15,566 bases of DNA. Origin: Paracoccaceae bacterium. Its GTDB lineage: Bacteria > Pseudomonadota > Alphaproteobacteria > Rhodobacterales > Rhodobacteraceae. The notes under the pieces were generated by a model. It searched no databases. It worked only from the letters and a program-made list of their open reading frames with translations, and was not told where the DNA came from. The position numbers were made by a program, and so were the translations under genes. The first letter of the stretch is position 1, and each line of letters opens with the position of its first letter. Where the stretch lies: assembly GCA_007129775.1 (NCBI GenBank), contig SKUV01000076.1, positions 1 to 15,566 on the forward strand, given 5' to 3'. Below are positions 6,026 to 13,954 of the stretch, in pieces.

Positions 6026-8443
6026 TCAGGCGTCCAGATTCTCGACGCTCAGCGCATTCGACTGGATGAACTCGCGTCGGGGCTCCACCACGTCGCCCAT
6101 AAGTTTGGTGAAGATGTCGTCAGCCTCGGCCAGATCCTCGATGCGCACCTGCAACAGTGTCCGTGCCTCGGGATCAAGCGTCGTTTCCCAGAGTTGATCG
6201 GGGTTCATCTCGCCCAGCCCCTTGTAGCGTTGCAGGCTGAGCCCCTTTTCGCCCTCTGCAAGGATCGCCCGCAACAGATCCAGCGGGCCATGCACGATCT
6301 GGTCGCGGTCCTTGCGCACCAGCCTTGCCGGCAAGGCATACACCTCTTTCAGCCCCGGCGTATGGCCGGCGAGCCGCCGCGCCTCGCCCGAGCGGAGCAC
6401 CTGCCCGTCGAGCAGGCGCACCTCTTCCACCCCGCGCAGGATACGGCTTAGGCGCAGGCCGTGGTCCTGCGTCGGGCGGCCCTGCCAGCCGCGCTCGTAT
6501 TCCTCGGCGATCTGGTCCAGCCGGCGGGACAGCAGATCGGCCATGCCCTGCGGGTCGGCATCGATCTGGCCGGGCACCAGCGCCCCGGCGATGGCGGCCT
6601 GTTCCAGAATACGGGTCGGGTAATGGGTCGGGAACTGCATCAGGCTGCGCCGGACCGCGCGCGCCTCGCTCACCACGCGCGCCAGATCCTGCCCACCCAG
6701 TTCCTCGCCCGTGCCCAGCCGCAGAAGCGCCCCTTCCACGCCTTGCTGGATCAGGTAATCCTCCAGCGCGGTCTGGTCCTTCAGATAGACCTCGGACTTG
6801 CCGCGCGTCACCTTGTAGAGCGGAGGCTCGGCAATATAGAGATGCCCGGCCTCGATCAGTTCGGGCATCTGGCGGAAGAAGAAAGTCAGCAGAAGCGTCC
6901 GGATATGGGCCCCGTCCACATCCGCGTCGGTCATGATGATGATCTTGTGGTAGCGTAGCTTCGACAGATCGAATTCGTCACGACCGATCCCGGTGCCGAG
7001 CGCCGTGATCAGCGTTCCGATCTCCTGACTGGTCAGCATCCGGTCGAAACGCGCACGCTCCACGTTCAGAATCTTGCCCTTGAGCGGCAGCACCGCCTGA
7101 TTCTGGCGCGAGCGGCCCTGCTTTGCCGAGCCGCCTGCGCTGTCGCCCTCGACGATGAACAATTCCGACTTGGCCGGATCGCGCTCCTGACAATCGGCGA
7201 GCTTGCCGGGCAAGCTTGCCACATCCAGCGCGGTCTTCCGGCGGGTCAGGTCGCGCGCCTTGCGCGCGGCCTCGCGCGCCAGCGCGGCCTCGACGATCTT
7301 GCCGACGACGACCTTCGCGATCTGCGGGTTTTCCTCGAACCATTCCGACAGCTTTTCGCCGACAAGGTTCTCGACCGCCGGGCGGACCTCGGAACTGACC
7401 AGCTTGTCCTTGGTCTGGCTGGAAAATTTCGGGTCCGGCACCTTGACCGACAGCACGCAGGTCAGCCCCTCGCGGGCATCGTCACCGGTAAAGCTGACCT
7501 TCTCCTTCTTGGCGATGCCGCTTTCCTGGGCGTATTTCGTGATCGTCCGCGTCAGTGCCCCGCGAAAGCCCGCCATGTGCGTGCCGCCGTCGCGCTGGGG
7601 AATGTTGTTGGTGAACGGCAGCACGGTCTCGTGATAGCTGTCGTTCCACCACATGGCGACTTCGATGCCGATGCCGTCACGCTCGCCCGTGATGAAAATC
7701 GGCTCGGGCATCACCGGGGTCTTGGAGCGGTCGAGATAGCGGACGAATTCGCGCACGCCGCCTTCATAGAACAACTCGCTGCGCAGCGGTTCGGCGGGGC
7801 GCTCGTCTTCCAGCAGGATGCGCACGCCGGAATTCAGGAACGCCAGTTCGCGCAGCCGGTTTTCCAGCGTCCTGAAGCTGTAGTCGAGGTTGGAGAAGGT
7901 ATCGAGCGAGGCGAGAAAGCGCACTTCGGTCCCGCGCTGGCCGTCGGACTCGCCCGTCACGCGCAGCGGCTCCACCGTGTCGCCCCGCTCGAACCGGGCG
8001 TAATGGGCCTTGCCGCCGCGCCAGATGCGCAACTCCAGCCAGTCGGACAGGGCGTTGACGACCGAAACACCAACCCCGTGCAGACCGCCCGAGACCTTGT
8101 AGCTGTTCTGGTCGAACTTTCCGCCCGCGTGCAACTGGGTCATGATGACCTCGGCGGCGCTGACCCCTTCCTCGGCATGGATTTCCACCGGGATACCGCG
8201 GCCGTTGTCGCTGACCGAAACGCTGCTGTCGGCGTGGATTTTCACGGTTACCGCGGTGGCGTGGCCGGCCAGAGCCTCGTCGATGCCGTTGTCGACGACC
8301 TCATACACCATGTGGTGCAGGCCGGAGCCGTCGTCCGTATCACCGATATACATGCCCGGACGCTTGCGAACAGCATCCAGACCCTTGAGAACCTTGATGG
8401 AATCCGCGCCGTAATCCTGCGGTTCAGGTGCTGCCTCGGCCAT
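6026..8443 (-). CDS. gyrB: DNA gyrase subunit B
   Basis: This 805-aa protein is the ATPase and TOPRIM subunit of gyrase, which with GyrA introduces negative supercoils. The GHKL ATPase comes first: EVVDNGIDEAL (48-58), DNGRGIP (79-85) and GGLHGVGVSVVNALS (119-133). The transducer follows. The TOPRIM domain has EGDSAGGSAKQGR (432-444), PLKGKILN (453-460) and TDADVDGAHI (505-514), with Mg-binding D506, D508 and D510. The roughly 170-residue insert typical of Gram-negative GyrB lies at about 550-725, before QRYKGLGEMNPDQLW (738-752). Positions equivalent to E. coli quinolone residues D426 and K447 are unchanged (D434, K455). The frame is open upstream to 8500, but the start at 8443 has AGGA 5 nt before it, and the predicted promoter lies inside the longer frame. 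GyrA is outside the window. Confidence 0.98.
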   Translation of the reverse strand: MAEAAPEPQDYGADSIKVLKGLDAVRKRPGMYIGDTDDGSGLHHMVYEVVDNGIDEALAGHATAVTVKIHADSSVSVSDNGRGIPVEIHAEEGVSAAEVIMTQLHAGGKFDQNSYKVSGGLHGVGVSVVNALSDWLELRIWRGGKAHYARFERGDTVEPLRVTGESDGQRGTEVRFLASLDTFSNLDYSFRTLENRLRELAFLNSGVRILLEDERPAEPLRSELFYEGGVREFVRYLDRSKTPVMPEPIFITGERDGIGIEVAMWWNDSYHETVLPFTNNIPQRDGGTHMAGFRGALTRTITKYAQESGIAKKEKVSFTGDDAREGLTCVLSVKVPDPKFSSQTKDKLVSSEVRPAVENLVGEKLSEWFEENPQIAKVVVGKIVEAALAREAARKARDLTRRKTALDVASLPGKLADCQERDPAKSELFIVEGDSAGGSAKQGRSRQNQAVLPLKGKILNVERARFDRMLTSQEIGTLITALGTGIGRDEFDLSKLRYHKIIIMTDADVDGAHIRTLLLTFFFRQMPELIEAGHLYIAEPPLYKVTRGKSEVYLKDQTALEDYLIQQGVEGALLRLGTGEELGGQDLARVVSEARAVRRSLMQFPTHYPTRILEQAAIAGALVPGQIDADPQGMADLLSRRLDQIAEEYERGWQGRPTQDHGLRLSRILRGVEEVRLLDGQVLRSGEARRLAGHTPGLKEVYALPARLVRKDRDQIVHGPLDLLRAILAEGEKGLSLQRYKGLGEMNPDQLWETTLDPEARTLLQVRIEDLAEADDIFTKLMGDVVEPRREFIQSNALSVENLDA

Positions 8444-8471
8444 GCCGATCCTTTCATGAAAACCTGCCCGG

Positions 8472-8500
8472 TTTATAGGCTCTCGTGGGGGTATTGTCAC
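8472..8500 (-). promoter_or_regulatory. gyrB promoter
   Basis: On the minus strand GTGACA (8495-8500, five of six matches to TTGACA) and TATAAA (8472-8477, five of six to TATAAT) are separated by exactly 17 nt. The predicted start is near 8465, giving a leader of about 20 nt that contains the AAAGGA ribosome-binding site. It is the best promoter match I found in the window and implies that gyrB can be transcribed independently of the recF unit upstream. Confidence 0.7.
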
Positions 8501-8522
8501 GCCTTTGCCACAAGATTTGGGG

Positions 8523-9143
8523 TCAGGTGAACGGGATCACGAGGCCCACCAGTATCAGCAGCGCCCCCGCCGTCACATTCGAGCGTCGCAGCGCCACGGG
8601 CGAGGCCAGAAGGCGCCGCAGACGCCCGACAAACCACGCGAAAAAGAGATTGCCGATCAGCGGCACCGTGACCGACAGCGCGATGATCGCCGCGACGTCG
8701 GCGCCGGTAATCCCGCTCAGGTCGAAGAAACCGGGCAGCACGCCCATATAGAACAGGATCGCCTTGGGGTTGCCGATGATCACGGCAAGCCCCGCTGCGA
8801 ATCCCGCCCACTGGCCGGGGCGCAGCAAACGACTGTTCGGCGATAATTGCCGGCCCGCGTGGCGTATCAGCCCCGCACCCATGAGGAAGAAGATCGCCCC
8901 CGCGACCCAGCGCATCACCTCCAGCAGCCCCTCGACCGTGGCGACCAGCCACGCCAGTCCGAAGATCGCCGCCAGCGGCCAGATCGCATCGCCGATGGCA
9001 ACGCCCACCGCAAGCGGCCATGCCCCCGCAAAGCCGCCCGTCATGGAGCGCGCGAGCAGCGCAACCCAGACCGGCCCCGGAGTCAGGAACAAGATCACAA
9101 GCGCGCCGGCATAGAATGCCAGATCAAAGGCGGAAACGGTCAT
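8523..9143 (-). CDS. LysE/RhtB-family amino-acid exporter
   Basis: This 206-aa inner-membrane protein has about six hydrophobic segments (roughly 6-27, 42-66, 70-92, 116-139, 148-172, 188-204). LysE/RhtB landmarks are the TPGP motif in the first helix (21-24) and GNPKA (124-128) in the fourth. Family members export lysine, threonine, homoserine lactone or similar solutes by proton exchange; the substrate cannot be read from sequence. The ATG at 9141-9143 places the first helix normally, whereas the longer open frame upstream would add 28 residues that overlap the preceding VOC gene. It starts 7 nt after the VOC stop with no strong ribosome-binding site, suggesting translational coupling. Confidence 0.88.
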   Translation of the reverse strand: MTVSAFDLAFYAGALVILFLTPGPVWVALLARSMTGGFAGAWPLAVGVAIGDAIWPLAAIFGLAWLVATVEGLLEVMRWVAGAIFFLMGAGLIRHAGRQLSPNSRLLRPGQWAGFAAGLAVIIGNPKAILFYMGVLPGFFDLSGITGADVAAIIALSVTVPLIGNLFFAWFVGRLRRLLASPVALRRSNVTAGALLILVGLVIPFT

Positions 9144-9150
9144 TTTGACG

Positions 9151-9582
9151 TCATTCAGGCGGGGCCAGCGACAGGCTGCCATCGGGCGCCAGTGTCCAGA
9201 ACGGGTTGTAGGCCAGTTCCCAAACATGCCCGTCGGGATCGGCGAAATACCCCGAATAGCCGCCCCAGAACACCGGTTCGGGCCGCTTCAGCGCGCTCGC
9301 CCCGGCGGCAAGTGCTGCGGCAAAGGCCGCGTCCACTTCTGCCTCGGTGGCGAAATTCTGCGCCAGCGTAATCGCTCCGGTGCCCAGCTCGGCACCGGGG
9401 CGCCCCTGATCGGCGGCAAGGGCGTCCCGCCCGAAAAGGCCCAGCGCCATACCGTGCATCTGAAAGAAGACGACGCCTTCGGCCTCATCCCCCGGATGCC
9501 ATCCGAGCGCGGTGTAGAAGGCGCGGGCCCGCGCCAGATCATCGACACCAAGAGTGATAAGCGTGACGCGCGGCGGGATCAT
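9151..9582 (-). CDS. VOC-family (glyoxalase/bleomycin-resistance-like) protein
   Basis: This 143-aa protein has the two beta-alpha-beta-beta-beta modules of the vicinal oxygen chelate fold. The first begins at about residues 6-30 (ITLGVDDLARARAFYTALGW). The second ends in GYFADPDGHVWELAYNPFW (111-129), where E122 is the usual metal ligand. Members include glyoxalase I, dioxygenases and antibiotic-binding proteins; the substrate here is unknown, and short stand-alone proteins like this are often unassigned. Its start codon overlaps the recF stop (ATGA at 9579-9582), and the LysE-like gene follows after 7 nt, so the three are almost certainly co-transcribed. Confidence 0.88.
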   Translation of the reverse strand: MIPPRVTLITLGVDDLARARAFYTALGWHPGDEAEGVVFFQMHGMALGLFGRDALAADQGRPGAELGTGAITLAQNFATEAEVDAAFAAALAAGASALKRPEPVFWGGYSGYFADPDGHVWELAYNPFWTLAPDGSLSLAPPE

Positions 9583-10682
9583 GGCAATTCCTTTTCTTCA
9601 ACACGGGATGTGCCGCCGGTTTCCTGCACCTCGAAGGCCTGCGCACGGGGGCCGAGCCCGCCGAAAAGCTCCGCCCCGGTGCCGGTCATCCACGCCTGTG
9701 CGCCAAGCGCCAGCAATTCGTCGAAAAGCGCGGCGCGCCGCCCGTCGTCCAGATGCGCGGCGACCTCGTCCAGCAGCAGGATGGGCGCGGCCCCGGTATC
9801 CTCGGCCAGCGCCCGGGCATTTGCGAGCACGAGAGAGATCAGAAGCGCCTTCTGCTCGCCGGTGGAGCATTGCGCCGCCGCGATCCCCTTTGCGGCGAAA
9901 ACCGCACCCAGATCGGCCCGGTGCGGCCCGCTCAATGTCCGCCCCGCGATCATGTCGCGCCGTCGGCCCTCGGCCAGTACGAGCCGCAGGCCCGCCGCAT
10001 CCTCGGGCGTCTCCTCCGCCATCACCAGCGCCAGATCGGCCGCCGGAAAGGCGGTTTGCGCGCCGGCGCTCGCCCGGGCGATGCGTGCCAGCGCCGCGCG
10101 GCGGCTGGCCATGATCCGCGCGCCCGCCTCAGCCATCTGGGCCTCCAGCGCACCGTACCATCCCGCATCCGGCACCTGATCGCGCAGCAGGCGGTTGCGT
10201 TCGCGCATGGCCTTTTCCCACGCCAGCACGGCCTCGCCATGCTCCGGCTCGAAGCTCAGCGTCATGCGATCCAGGAACCGCCGCCGCCCCTCCGCCCCTT
10301 CAATCCAGAGCCTGTCCATCGCCGGCACCAGCCACAGCATCCGGGCGATGCGGCCCAGCGCGGCCTGCGGCGCGAGCTTGCCGTCGATGCGCAGCGCGCG
10401 GGGCTGGCCGGCTTCGGCGATGGCCTCGATGACGCGGCGCTGGCCGCCAGCCAGCAGTTCGGCCGTGATCTTCCAGCCCAGCGCCTCCGGCCGGCGGGCG
10501 ATGTCATCTGGCGTGGCCCGGCGGAGCCCGCGCCCGGGCGACAGCAGCGATACGGCCTCCAGCACATTGGTCTTGCCGGCGCCGTTCGGGCCGAAAAGGA
10601 TGACCGGCCGGCCATCCAGCGCAAGCCGCACCAGCCGGTGTGACCGGAAATGCGACAGCGTCAGGGCATGAACAGCCGACAC
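9579..10682 (-). CDS. recF: DNA replication and repair protein RecF
   Basis: This 367-aa SMC-like ATPase binds DNA at gap edges and, with RecO and RecR, loads RecA at stalled forks and single-strand gaps. It has Walker A GPNGAGKT (31-38), the ABC signature region CSTGEQKALL (272-281), Walker B ILLLDE (301-306) and the D-loop AHLD (309-312). The C-terminal tail past about 355 is short and polar. The start is GTG at 10680-10682, preceded by a G-rich stretch (GCGGGGG) that could serve as a ribosome-binding site. It follows dnaN after 55 nt and overlaps the VOC gene by 4 nt. Confidence 0.96.
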   Translation of the reverse strand: MSAVHALTLSHFRSHRLVRLALDGRPVILFGPNGAGKTNVLEAVSLLSPGRGLRRATPDDIARRPEALGWKITAELLAGGQRRVIEAIAEAGQPRALRIDGKLAPQAALGRIARMLWLVPAMDRLWIEGAEGRRRFLDRMTLSFEPEHGEAVLAWEKAMRERNRLLRDQVPDAGWYGALEAQMAEAGARIMASRRAALARIARASAGAQTAFPAADLALVMAEETPEDAAGLRLVLAEGRRRDMIAGRTLSGPHRADLGAVFAAKGIAAAQCSTGEQKALLISLVLANARALAEDTGAAPILLLDEVAAHLDDGRRAALFDELLALGAQAWMTGTGAELFGGLGPRAQAFEVQETGGTSRVEEKELP

Positions 10683-10704
10683 GCGCGGCCCCCGCAGCTT
10701 GGCA

Positions 10705-10728
10705 CAGCCGGCGCGGCGGCACCGGCTG
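10705..10728 (-). other. Hairpin in the dnaN-recF gap
   Basis: CAGCCGG-(10 nt)-CCGGCTG is a perfect 7-bp stem inside the 55-nt gap between dnaN and recF. It lacks a T-tract and sits in the likely dnaN-recF transcript, so it may act as a weak attenuator or an mRNA-processing or stability element. It could also be chance in such G+C-rich DNA. Confidence 0.3.
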
Positions 10729-10737
10729 GCAGGCGCG

Positions 10738-11856
10738 TCAGACGCGCATCGGCATCACGACATAGATCGCCGACGTGTCGTTGCCTTCGCGCATCAGCGT
10801 CGGATCGCCCGAGGAATTGAACAGGAAAACCGCGTTCTCGCGATCCACCTGACTGGCGATCTCCAGCAGATATTTCGCATTGAATCCGATTTCCAGCCGG
10901 TCGTCGCCATAGGCCACTACAAGCTCTTCCTCGGCGGCGCCGGCATCGGGGGCGTTGACCGAAAGCACCAACTTGTCATCCTCCAGCAGCATCTTGACCG
11001 CACGCGAACGTTCCGAGGACACGGTCGCGACCCGGTCAACCGCCTTGGCGAAATCGCCGGCATCCACCTCCAGCCGGCGCGAATTGCCGCTGGGGATGAC
11101 GCGGGTGTAATCGGGGAAGGTGCCGTCGATGACCTTCGATGTCAGCGTGATCTCGGGCGTGGCGAAGCGCAGCTTGGTCTCGCTCACCGACACGGCGATC
11201 TGCGCCTCGTCATCCTCCAGCAGCTTGCGCAATTCGCCCACCGTCTTGCGCGGCACGATCACGCCGGGCATCTCGGCCGCGCCATCGGGCAGGGGCGCAT
11301 CGACGCGGGCCAGACGGTGGCCATCGGTGGCCACGCAGCGCAGCGCCGGGCCATCCTCGCCCTGAGCCACATGCATGTAGACCCCGTTGAGGTAATAGCG
11401 CGTCTCTTCGGTCGAGATCGCGAACTTCGCCTTGTCGAACAGCCGCCGCAGCACGCCCGCCGGGGCGGAGAAGTTGGACGAATATTCCGAGGACGCCATC
11501 ACCGGGAAGTCTTCCTTCGGCAGCGTGGCCAGCGAAAAGCTCGCCCGGCCGGCGCGCACGTTCAGCCGCCCTGTCGCGCCATCCTCGTGCAGTTGCACCA
11601 GCGCCCCGTCGGGCAGTTTGCGCGCGATCTCGTGCAGCAGAACAGCCGATACTGTGGTTGCGCCGGCTTGCTCCACCGTCGCGGGTGCGCGGTCCACCAC
11701 CTCGATATCCAGATCGGTGGCACGGAAGGATACGTTGTCGCCCTCGGCCTCGATCAGCACATTGGCCAGGATGGGAATGGTATTGCGGCGCTCGACCACC
11801 GATTGCGCCTGACTGACTGCGCGCAGCAGGGTGCCGCGTTCGAGACTGATCTTCAT
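10738..11856 (-). CDS. dnaN: DNA polymerase III beta subunit (sliding clamp)
   Basis: This 372-aa clamp subunit dimerises around DNA and tethers polymerase III and other clamp-binding proteins. The three clamp repeats are evident: the first from MKISLERGTLLRAVSQAQ, the second with ATDGHRLARV, and the third with GDDRLEIGFNAKYLLEI. The C-terminus YVVMPMRV matches the E. coli MPMR end that forms part of the peptide-binding pocket. The length is normal (E. coli 366). The start at 11854-11856 is chosen because MKIS is the usual N-terminus and GAGGG lies 9 nt upstream. The open frame extends 21 residues further without clamp similarity. The gene is separated from dnaA by 169 nt containing its own candidate promoter. 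Confidence 0.98.
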   Translation of the reverse strand: MKISLERGTLLRAVSQAQSVVERRNTIPILANVLIEAEGDNVSFRATDLDIEVVDRAPATVEQAGATTVSAVLLHEIARKLPDGALVQLHEDGATGRLNVRAGRASFSLATLPKEDFPVMASSEYSSNFSAPAGVLRRLFDKAKFAISTEETRYYLNGVYMHVAQGEDGPALRCVATDGHRLARVDAPLPDGAAEMPGVIVPRKTVGELRKLLEDDEAQIAVSVSETKLRFATPEITLTSKVIDGTFPDYTRVIPSGNSRRLEVDAGDFAKAVDRVATVSSERSRAVKMLLEDDKLVLSVNAPDAGAAEEELVVAYGDDRLEIGFNAKYLLEIASQVDRENAVFLFNSSGDPTLMREGNDTSAIYVVMPMRV

Positions 11857-11931
11857 GCCCTCGTTCCCTCGTTCTGCCGCTTGCGCCGCCGCGTTCGTGT
11901 TCGCACAGCCGGTGCGCATGGCGGGATGCCG

Positions 11932-11959
11932 AGCCTAGCCATTCTGCCGCTGCCCTCAA
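11932..11959 (-). promoter_or_regulatory. Candidate dnaN promoter
   Basis: On the minus strand TTGAGG (11954-11959) and TAGGCT (11932-11937) are 16 nt apart, about 75 nt before the dnaN start. The -35 overlaps one copy of a 12-bp direct repeat. The CTTGA...GCTAG pattern resembles the candidate promoter of the enoyl-CoA hydratase gene in this window. Confidence 0.45.
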
Positions 11960-12001
11960 GCGTTTTCTGGCCTCGGGCGGTGCCCATGTTCAAGCGTTTT
12001 C
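11956..12001. repeat. 12-bp direct repeat in the dnaA-dnaN gap
   Basis: TCAAGCGTTTTC occurs exactly at 11956-11967 and 11990-12001, 34 bp apart (about three helical turns). Read on the minus strand the unit is GAAAACGCTTGA, and its end in the dnaN-proximal copy contributes the candidate -35. The core AACGCTTG also occurs at 13882-13889 upstream of dnaA. Confidence 0.6.
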
Positions 12002-12025
12002 GCGGCCCGGCGCCCCGCCCGCAGG

Positions 12026-13438
12026 TCAGCGTGCGAGCAGACGACGCAGCAGATCCACATCTTCGGCGAATTGCGGATCGCTCGCGCGCAACTCCTCGAC
12101 CTTGCGGACGCCGTGAATGATCGTCGTGTGATCGCGCCCGCCGAACCGGCGGCCGATCTCGGGCAGGGAACGCGTGGTCAGTTCCTTGGACAGAAACATC
12201 GCGATCTGGCGCGGACGGGCGATGGTGCGCACCCGCTTCGGACCGATCAGGTCAGACAAGCGGATGTTGTAATGCTCGGCCACCTTGCGCTGAATCTCCT
12301 CCACCGTGACCCGGCGTTCGGAGGCGCGCAGGATATCGGCGAGGCAATCCTGCGCCAGATCCATGTCGATGGGCCGCCCGACCAGCGAGGCGAAGGCGTA
12401 AAGGCGCGTCAGCGCGCCCTCCAGCACCCGCACGTTCGTGCTGATCTTGTGGGCGAGGAATTCAAGCACCCCGCCGGCAACCGGAATGTCGCCATATTGC
12501 GACGCGAAGCGGGCGGATTTCTGCTGCAGCACGCCGAGGCGGAGCTCGTAATCGGTCGGGTGCAGATCGACCACCAGCCCGCACTGCAGGCGCGAGCGGA
12601 TACGCTCTTCCAGATCCTTGATCTCGCCCGGCGCGCGGTCGGCGGAAATGACGATCTGCTTGCCCTGATCCACGAGCGCGTTGAAGGTGTGAAAGAATTC
12701 GTCCTGCGTGCTGTCCTTGCCGGCGATGAACTGCACATCATCGACCATCAGCACGTCGACCGAGCGGAAAAGCTCCTTGAACCCCATCATCTGCTTGTCG
12801 CGCAGCGCCTGGATGAAGCGATACATGAATTGTTCGGCCGACAGATAGAGCACGCGCAGATCGGGGCGGCATTCGGACAGTTCGATGGCGATGGCATGCA
12901 TCAGATGGGTCTTGCCGAGCCCGACGCCACCGTAAAGAAACAGCGGGTTGAAGGTGACCGTCCCGCCCTCGGCCACCCGGCGGGCGGCAGCGTGGGCGAG
13001 TTCGTTTGGTTTGCCCACCACGAAATTCTCGAAAGTGAAACGGCCGTCCAGCGGCGCGGTGGGCAGATCGCTGTCGCCCTGCGTCGCCCGCCCGTTGACG
13101 GCTGCCCCGTTCACCGTCTGACCTTTAGGTTGCGCACCCTTCGCGGAGTCGGTGGCGGTGGCGGTCTGGGCGGGACGGCGGACCGAGAATTCTATGCGTC
13201 CGGCCTCCACCCCCTGCTTTTCGAATTCCCGCAGGATACGGTCAGCGAAGTTGCGCGACACCCAATCCCCCAGAAAGCGGGTCGGCACGCCAAAACGCAG
13301 CACGTCACCGGACAGCCCGCCATAGCTGAGCGGCTCGATCCACGTGACGAAATTGTTCTGTCCGAGCGTTTGCTGCAGTTCCTTCCGAACGCTGTCCCAT
13401 TTATCCTGCCGTGTGTCAGCCCGCGTGTTCTTGCCCAT
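12026..13438 (-). CDS. dnaA: Chromosomal replication initiator protein DnaA
   Basis: This 470-aa protein is the ATP-dependent origin-binding initiator. Domain I (about 1-85) has WDSVRKELQQTLGQNNFVTWIEPL-like residues for DnaB and self interaction. A Gln/Thr/Ala-rich linker follows (about 90-130). The AAA+ domain has Walker A GGVGLGKT (170-177), Walker B VLMVDD (229-234) and the box VII arginines in ERIRSRL (278-284). Domain IV carries the DnaA-box helix-turn-helix signature (about 427-445, IGRRFGGRDHTTIIHG). The start at 13436-13438 is chosen because MGKNTR...KWDSVRKEL is a normal N-terminus and AGAGGA lies 10 nt upstream. The same frame stays open for another 136 codons but has no DnaA-like sequence. 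Autoregulation by DnaA is common, yet no DnaA-box cluster was seen upstream. Confidence 0.98.
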   Translation of the reverse strand: MGKNTRADTRQDKWDSVRKELQQTLGQNNFVTWIEPLSYGGLSGDVLRFGVPTRFLGDWVSRNFADRILREFEKQGVEAGRIEFSVRRPAQTATATDSAKGAQPKGQTVNGAAVNGRATQGDSDLPTAPLDGRFTFENFVVGKPNELAHAAARRVAEGGTVTFNPLFLYGGVGLGKTHLMHAIAIELSECRPDLRVLYLSAEQFMYRFIQALRDKQMMGFKELFRSVDVLMVDDVQFIAGKDSTQDEFFHTFNALVDQGKQIVISADRAPGEIKDLEERIRSRLQCGLVVDLHPTDYELRLGVLQQKSARFASQYGDIPVAGGVLEFLAHKISTNVRVLEGALTRLYAFASLVGRPIDMDLAQDCLADILRASERRVTVEEIQRKVAEHYNIRLSDLIGPKRVRTIARPRQIAMFLSKELTTRSLPEIGRRFGGRDHTTIIHGVRKVEELRASDPQFAEDVDLLRRLLAR

Positions 13439-13795
13439 CCGTCCGCTTTCCTCTGTCGCTGCTCGGGCCGCTGGCGGCCGTGGCGCGATCGTTGATTGGG
13501 CGATCACGACCGACAGGAGGAACAACGGCGGCGATCCCGCAGGGCGGGCACACGCTGATGACAGACACCGCAGCAGACGCGACGCAGCCGCCCGGCCACG
13601 CCGCACGGCATGGCCCCGACAGCGCCGACGAACAGCGCGCAGTCTATGAACACGGCCCCGGCACAACCTTTCTTGCGGGCGGAAAGGCCCGCATGACGTA
13701 TCTTTCGTGCCTGATCCGGGTGTCGGGGAGGGGAACGGCAGCACCCCGGAACTTCCCCGCACCGGAAACGGGATCATGTCCCCCCAGTGCGACGT

Positions 13796-13877
13796 GAATC
13801 GCATGGTCAAGCTAGCAAGCGCGTCCGGCGCGGCGCAACCGAACATCTGCCTTGACTCGCATTATCCGGAGCGAATC
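13796..13877. promoter_or_regulatory. Cluster of three GANTC (CcrM-type) sites upstream of dnaA
   Basis: GAATC at 13796-13800, GACTC at 13854-13858 and GAATC at 13873-13877 flank the GATAAT element at 13861-13866. GANTC is the target of the alphaproteobacterial cell-cycle methyltransferase CcrM. In Caulobacter, methylation of such sites in the dnaA promoter affects dnaA transcription. These are the only GANTC sites I found in the 579-nt gap. That they are regulatory here is inference. Confidence 0.4.
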
Positions 13878-13954
13878 CCCGCAAGCGTTGAAATCAGGGC
13901 ACAGCTTTTCGCAAACTGGTCGCGGATTGTGGCCTGCGGCGTGGCCACAGGGGG

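Noticed and set aside
6015..6031. GCCTGA/TCAGGC stem at the gyrB stop as a terminator
   Set aside because: The stem is only 6 bp, includes the stop codon, and is not followed by a T-tract.
10699..12120. Long plus-strand open frame opposite dnaN
   Set aside because: It is antisense to a certain gene, is rich in His, Arg, Gln and Gly, has no domain, and has no ribosome-binding site of note.
12071..13495. Long plus-strand open frame opposite dnaA
   Set aside because: This is the same antisense effect; dnaA on the other strand is unmistakable.
13558..13797. Possible 79-codon plus-strand gene between dnaA and rpsT
   Set aside because: The first half has acceptable codon use, but there is no well-spaced ribosome-binding site (AGGAGG at 13515-13520 is too far), no domain, and the second half looks non-coding. 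Conservation would be needed to revive it.
13439..13846. 136-codon N-terminal extension of dnaA in the same frame
   Set aside because: The residues are Arg/Pro/Ser-rich and unlike any DnaA domain I. A normal DnaA N-terminus with a ribosome-binding site begins at 13438.
13928..13949. TGTGGCC/GGCCACA inverted repeat as a terminator or DnaA-box pair
   Set aside because: It has no T-tract in either direction, and each arm matches the DnaA box poorly. It is recorded only within the upstream-region entry.
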